DNA of 6,422 nt. It comes from an uncultured Bacillota bacterium (lineage in GTDB: Bacteria; Bacillota; Clostridia; Peptostreptococcales; Anaerovoracaceae). The DNA lies in the NCBI GenBank assembly GCA_947302945.1, contig CAMYWZ010000065.1, positions 1 through 6,422 of the forward strand, read 5' to 3'. Position numbers and translations under genes: made by a program. The notes under the pieces were generated by a model, which saw only the letters and a program-made list of their open reading frames with translations, made no database searches and was not told the DNA's origin. Of the stretch, positions 5,561 to 6,422 are shown piece by piece (the stretch's first letter is position 1; each line of letters opens with the position of its first letter).

Positions 5561-5737
5561 CGCCAGCCGCTGTCTGACGTGGGTGACGTTAAGGGGGACC
5601 GCTGACTTTTTCATCAGGAAAAAGCCAGTGGATGGATGCCTTGACGGCAGGACCCGCTCGAAACCGGATCCTGGAACATCCATCGGGTCCGACAGCGTGA
5701 ACAGTATAATAACTCGAGCGGCTGGAAACAGTTGCAA

Positions 5738-5770
5738 AAATGATGAATAAGAACCGTCCCTTATTGTCAT
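5738..5770 (-). repeat. Right inverted arm of the element
   Basis: This arm is the reverse complement of the left arm. The 23-bp block (5738-5760) matches without mismatch. Four bases TTAT (5761-5764) then separate it from TGTCAT, against one base on the left, so the arms differ by a three-base insertion or deletion. Confidence 0.85.
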
Positions 5771-5776
5771 TTGGGC

Positions 5777-5805
5777 TTGTTTTGCGGGGTGATGTATGAT
5801 ATATT
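5777..5805 (+). promoter_or_regulatory. Promoter of the XRE-cupin gene
   Basis: TTGTTT (5777-5782) and TATATT (5800-5805) are 17 bases apart, with TGA at 5797-5799 making an extended -10. Transcription would start near 5812. A perfect TTAATTAA palindrome (5815-5822) lies just downstream and could be an operator, although short AT palindromes also arise by chance. The -35 box begins seven bases outside the repeat element. Confidence 0.6.
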
Positions 5806-5851
5806 ATTGACAGGTTAATTAAACTGAACGTGGCAGACGAAAGGGTGCGCT

Positions 5852-6394
5852 ATGGAACTCAGTGAAATGATAGGGATCAACCTTAAGGTCCTCAGAAAAA
5901 AAGCAGGCCTCAGCATAGGGGCGCTTGCCGAAAAGACAGGAATCAGCAAAGGAGCCATATCTCAGATAGAGCAGGGGCGCGGGAATCCGACCATATCAAC
6001 GATAACCAAGCTGGCGGAGGCGCTCGGTGTGGGATACCCGGCGCTGCTGGATACGGCGGCCAGCGAGGAGGCAGACGTGCAGTTCGCGGATGACGTACCG
6101 CTGACTGTCGCTCCGGACGGGCTCTTCCGCATGTACAGCTACTACAAGGCCGGCCCCAGGCGGGACTTTGAGATCTACATCGTGGACCTCGAACCCGGCT
6201 GCGTCAGGACGGTCAAGCCCGAAAAGGAGATGGGCTTGTATGTTATAGTGAATAAAAACAACATTATAGTAGAATATGGCGAGTTCTCCTACTTCCTGAT
6301 GGAAGGGGACTCGATCACATTCAAGGCCAACGGCCAGTTCGTATTAAAAAACGAAGGCGACGCCGCAGCATCAGCCTTCGTTGTTGCGCAGTAG
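5852..6394 (+). CDS. XRE-family regulator with C-terminal cupin-like domain lacking histidines
   Basis: The 180-residue length is typical of XRE-cupin regulators, cytosolic repressors or activators whose cupin senses a small molecule. Residues 7-66 form the helix-turn-helix: SIGALAEKTGISKGAISQIE (21-40) is the core, followed by GRGNPTISTITKLAEALGV. Residues about 90-180 form the cupin, with IYIVDLEPG (108-116), a central GLYVIVN strand (128-134) and FLMEGDSITF (148-157). Unusually, the protein contains no histidine: where relatives carry HxxGxEE and PHxxxN, this has KPEKEMGLY (122-130) and GQFVLKN (161-167). A metal-binding cupin site is therefore unlikely, and a different ligand pocket is inferred. 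GAAAGGG six bases before ATG 5852 supports the start. The gene lies between repeat copies at 5531-5770 and 6406 onward. Target genes are unknown; the divergent flavoprotein is one candidate. Confidence 0.88.
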   Translation: MELSEMIGINLKVLRKKAGLSIGALAEKTGISKGAISQIEQGRGNPTISTITKLAEALGVGYPALLDTAASEEADVQFADDVPLTVAPDGLFRMYSYYKAGPRRDFEIYIVDLEPGCVRTVKPEKEMGLYVIVNKNNIIVEYGEFSYFLMEGDSITFKANGQFVLKNEGDAAASAFVVAQ

Positions 6395-6405
6395 GTTTTC
6401 GCACC

Positions 6406-6422
6406 AAAAGGACCGTCCCTGA
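6406..6422 (-). repeat. Third, partial copy of the element's arm core at the right edge
   Basis: AAAAGGACCGTCCCTGA matches the right-arm bases 5747-5763 at 14 of 17 positions and in the same orientation. It starts 12 bases after the XRE-cupin stop and is cut by the window end. It could be the edge of another element or a solitary repeat. Confidence 0.55.

Larger units (their letters stand above)
5531..5770. mobile_element. MITE-like inverted-repeat element, no transposase
   Basis: This segment of about 240 bp is bounded by inverted arms: ATGACA (5531-5536) mirrors TGTCAT (5765-5770), and a perfect 23-bp arm at 5538-5560 mirrors 5738-5760. Further inverted pairs are nested inside: CCAGCCGCT (5563-5571) with AGCGGCTGG (5717-5725); GATGGATG (5631-5638) with CATCCATC (5677-5684); GGACCCG (5650-5656) with CGGGTCC (5684-5690); and a local hairpin CTTTTTC/GAAAAAG (5606-5624). 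No convincing gene lies within. The arm core GGGACGGTTCTT resembles dispersed repeats I recall from many Firmicute genomes, which I cannot verify here. It looks like a non-autonomous, highly foldable mobile repeat placed between two divergent promoters. No clear target-site duplication was found. Confidence 0.7.

Noticed and set aside
5705..5710. TATAAT inside the repeat element as an outward promoter
   Set aside because: There is no TG extension and no acceptable -35 box 16-18 bases upstream, so evidence for an outward promoter is insufficient.
5555..5770. Minus-strand 71-codon open frame starting MTIRDGSYSSF
   Set aside because: Its start codon and first codons are simply the translated right arm of the inverted-repeat element, it spans the whole element, has no Shine-Dalgarno, and resembles no protein family. 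Treated as a fortuitous frame.
5807..5812. TTGACA as a -35 box for the XRE-cupin gene
   Set aside because: A perfect -35 hexamer, but the position 17 bases downstream reads GTGGCA and no -10 fits at 16 or 18 either. The 5777-5805 promoter is better.

Overview
The window looks like chromosomal DNA from a moderately GC-rich member of the Firmicutes, class Clostridia. The case rests on a partial DUF1846 protein, the rpsF-ssb-rpsR order with a cysteine-containing (C+) S18, an XRE regulator fused to a membrane domain, a DUF3267 zincin, an iron-sulfur-flavoprotein-like reductase, and strong Firmicute-type Shine-Dalgarno sites with frequent extended -10 promoters. The genus cannot be fixed from the sequence alone.

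Layout. 1-449 (minus) is the N-terminal part of a DUF1846 gene that runs off the left edge. Its promoter lies back to back with the promoter of the plus-strand rpsF-ssb-rpsR operon (608-1619), which supplies two small-subunit ribosomal proteins and single-stranded-DNA-binding protein and ends at a hairpin near 1660-1690. Converging on that is an XRE-type regulator with about six membrane helices (1777-2772, minus). Divergent from it is a three-gene operon (3040-4899): a membrane zincin-like DUF3267 protein, a maltose/galactoside-type O-acetyltransferase, and a soluble protein I do not recognise. It closes with a strong bidirectional terminator (4901-4926) shared with a minus-strand flavoprotein gene (4956-5474).

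The 377-base gap at 5475-5851 is mostly filled by a MITE-like element of about 240 bp (5531-5770). It has perfect 23-bp inverted arms plus 6-bp outer arms and several nested internal palindromes. It sits between the divergent promoters of the flavoprotein and of an XRE-cupin regulator (5852-6394, plus) that contains no histidine at all. A third, imperfect copy of the repeat core begins just after that gene and runs off the right edge.

How the genes work together: the left third is housekeeping. The centre is a plausible regulatory module, with a membrane-tethered DNA-binding protein divergent from an operon encoding a membrane metalloprotease-like protein; the functional link is inference. 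The right third is a small accessory segment shaped by a repeat family. I see no RNA genes, CRISPR arrays or intact transposase.
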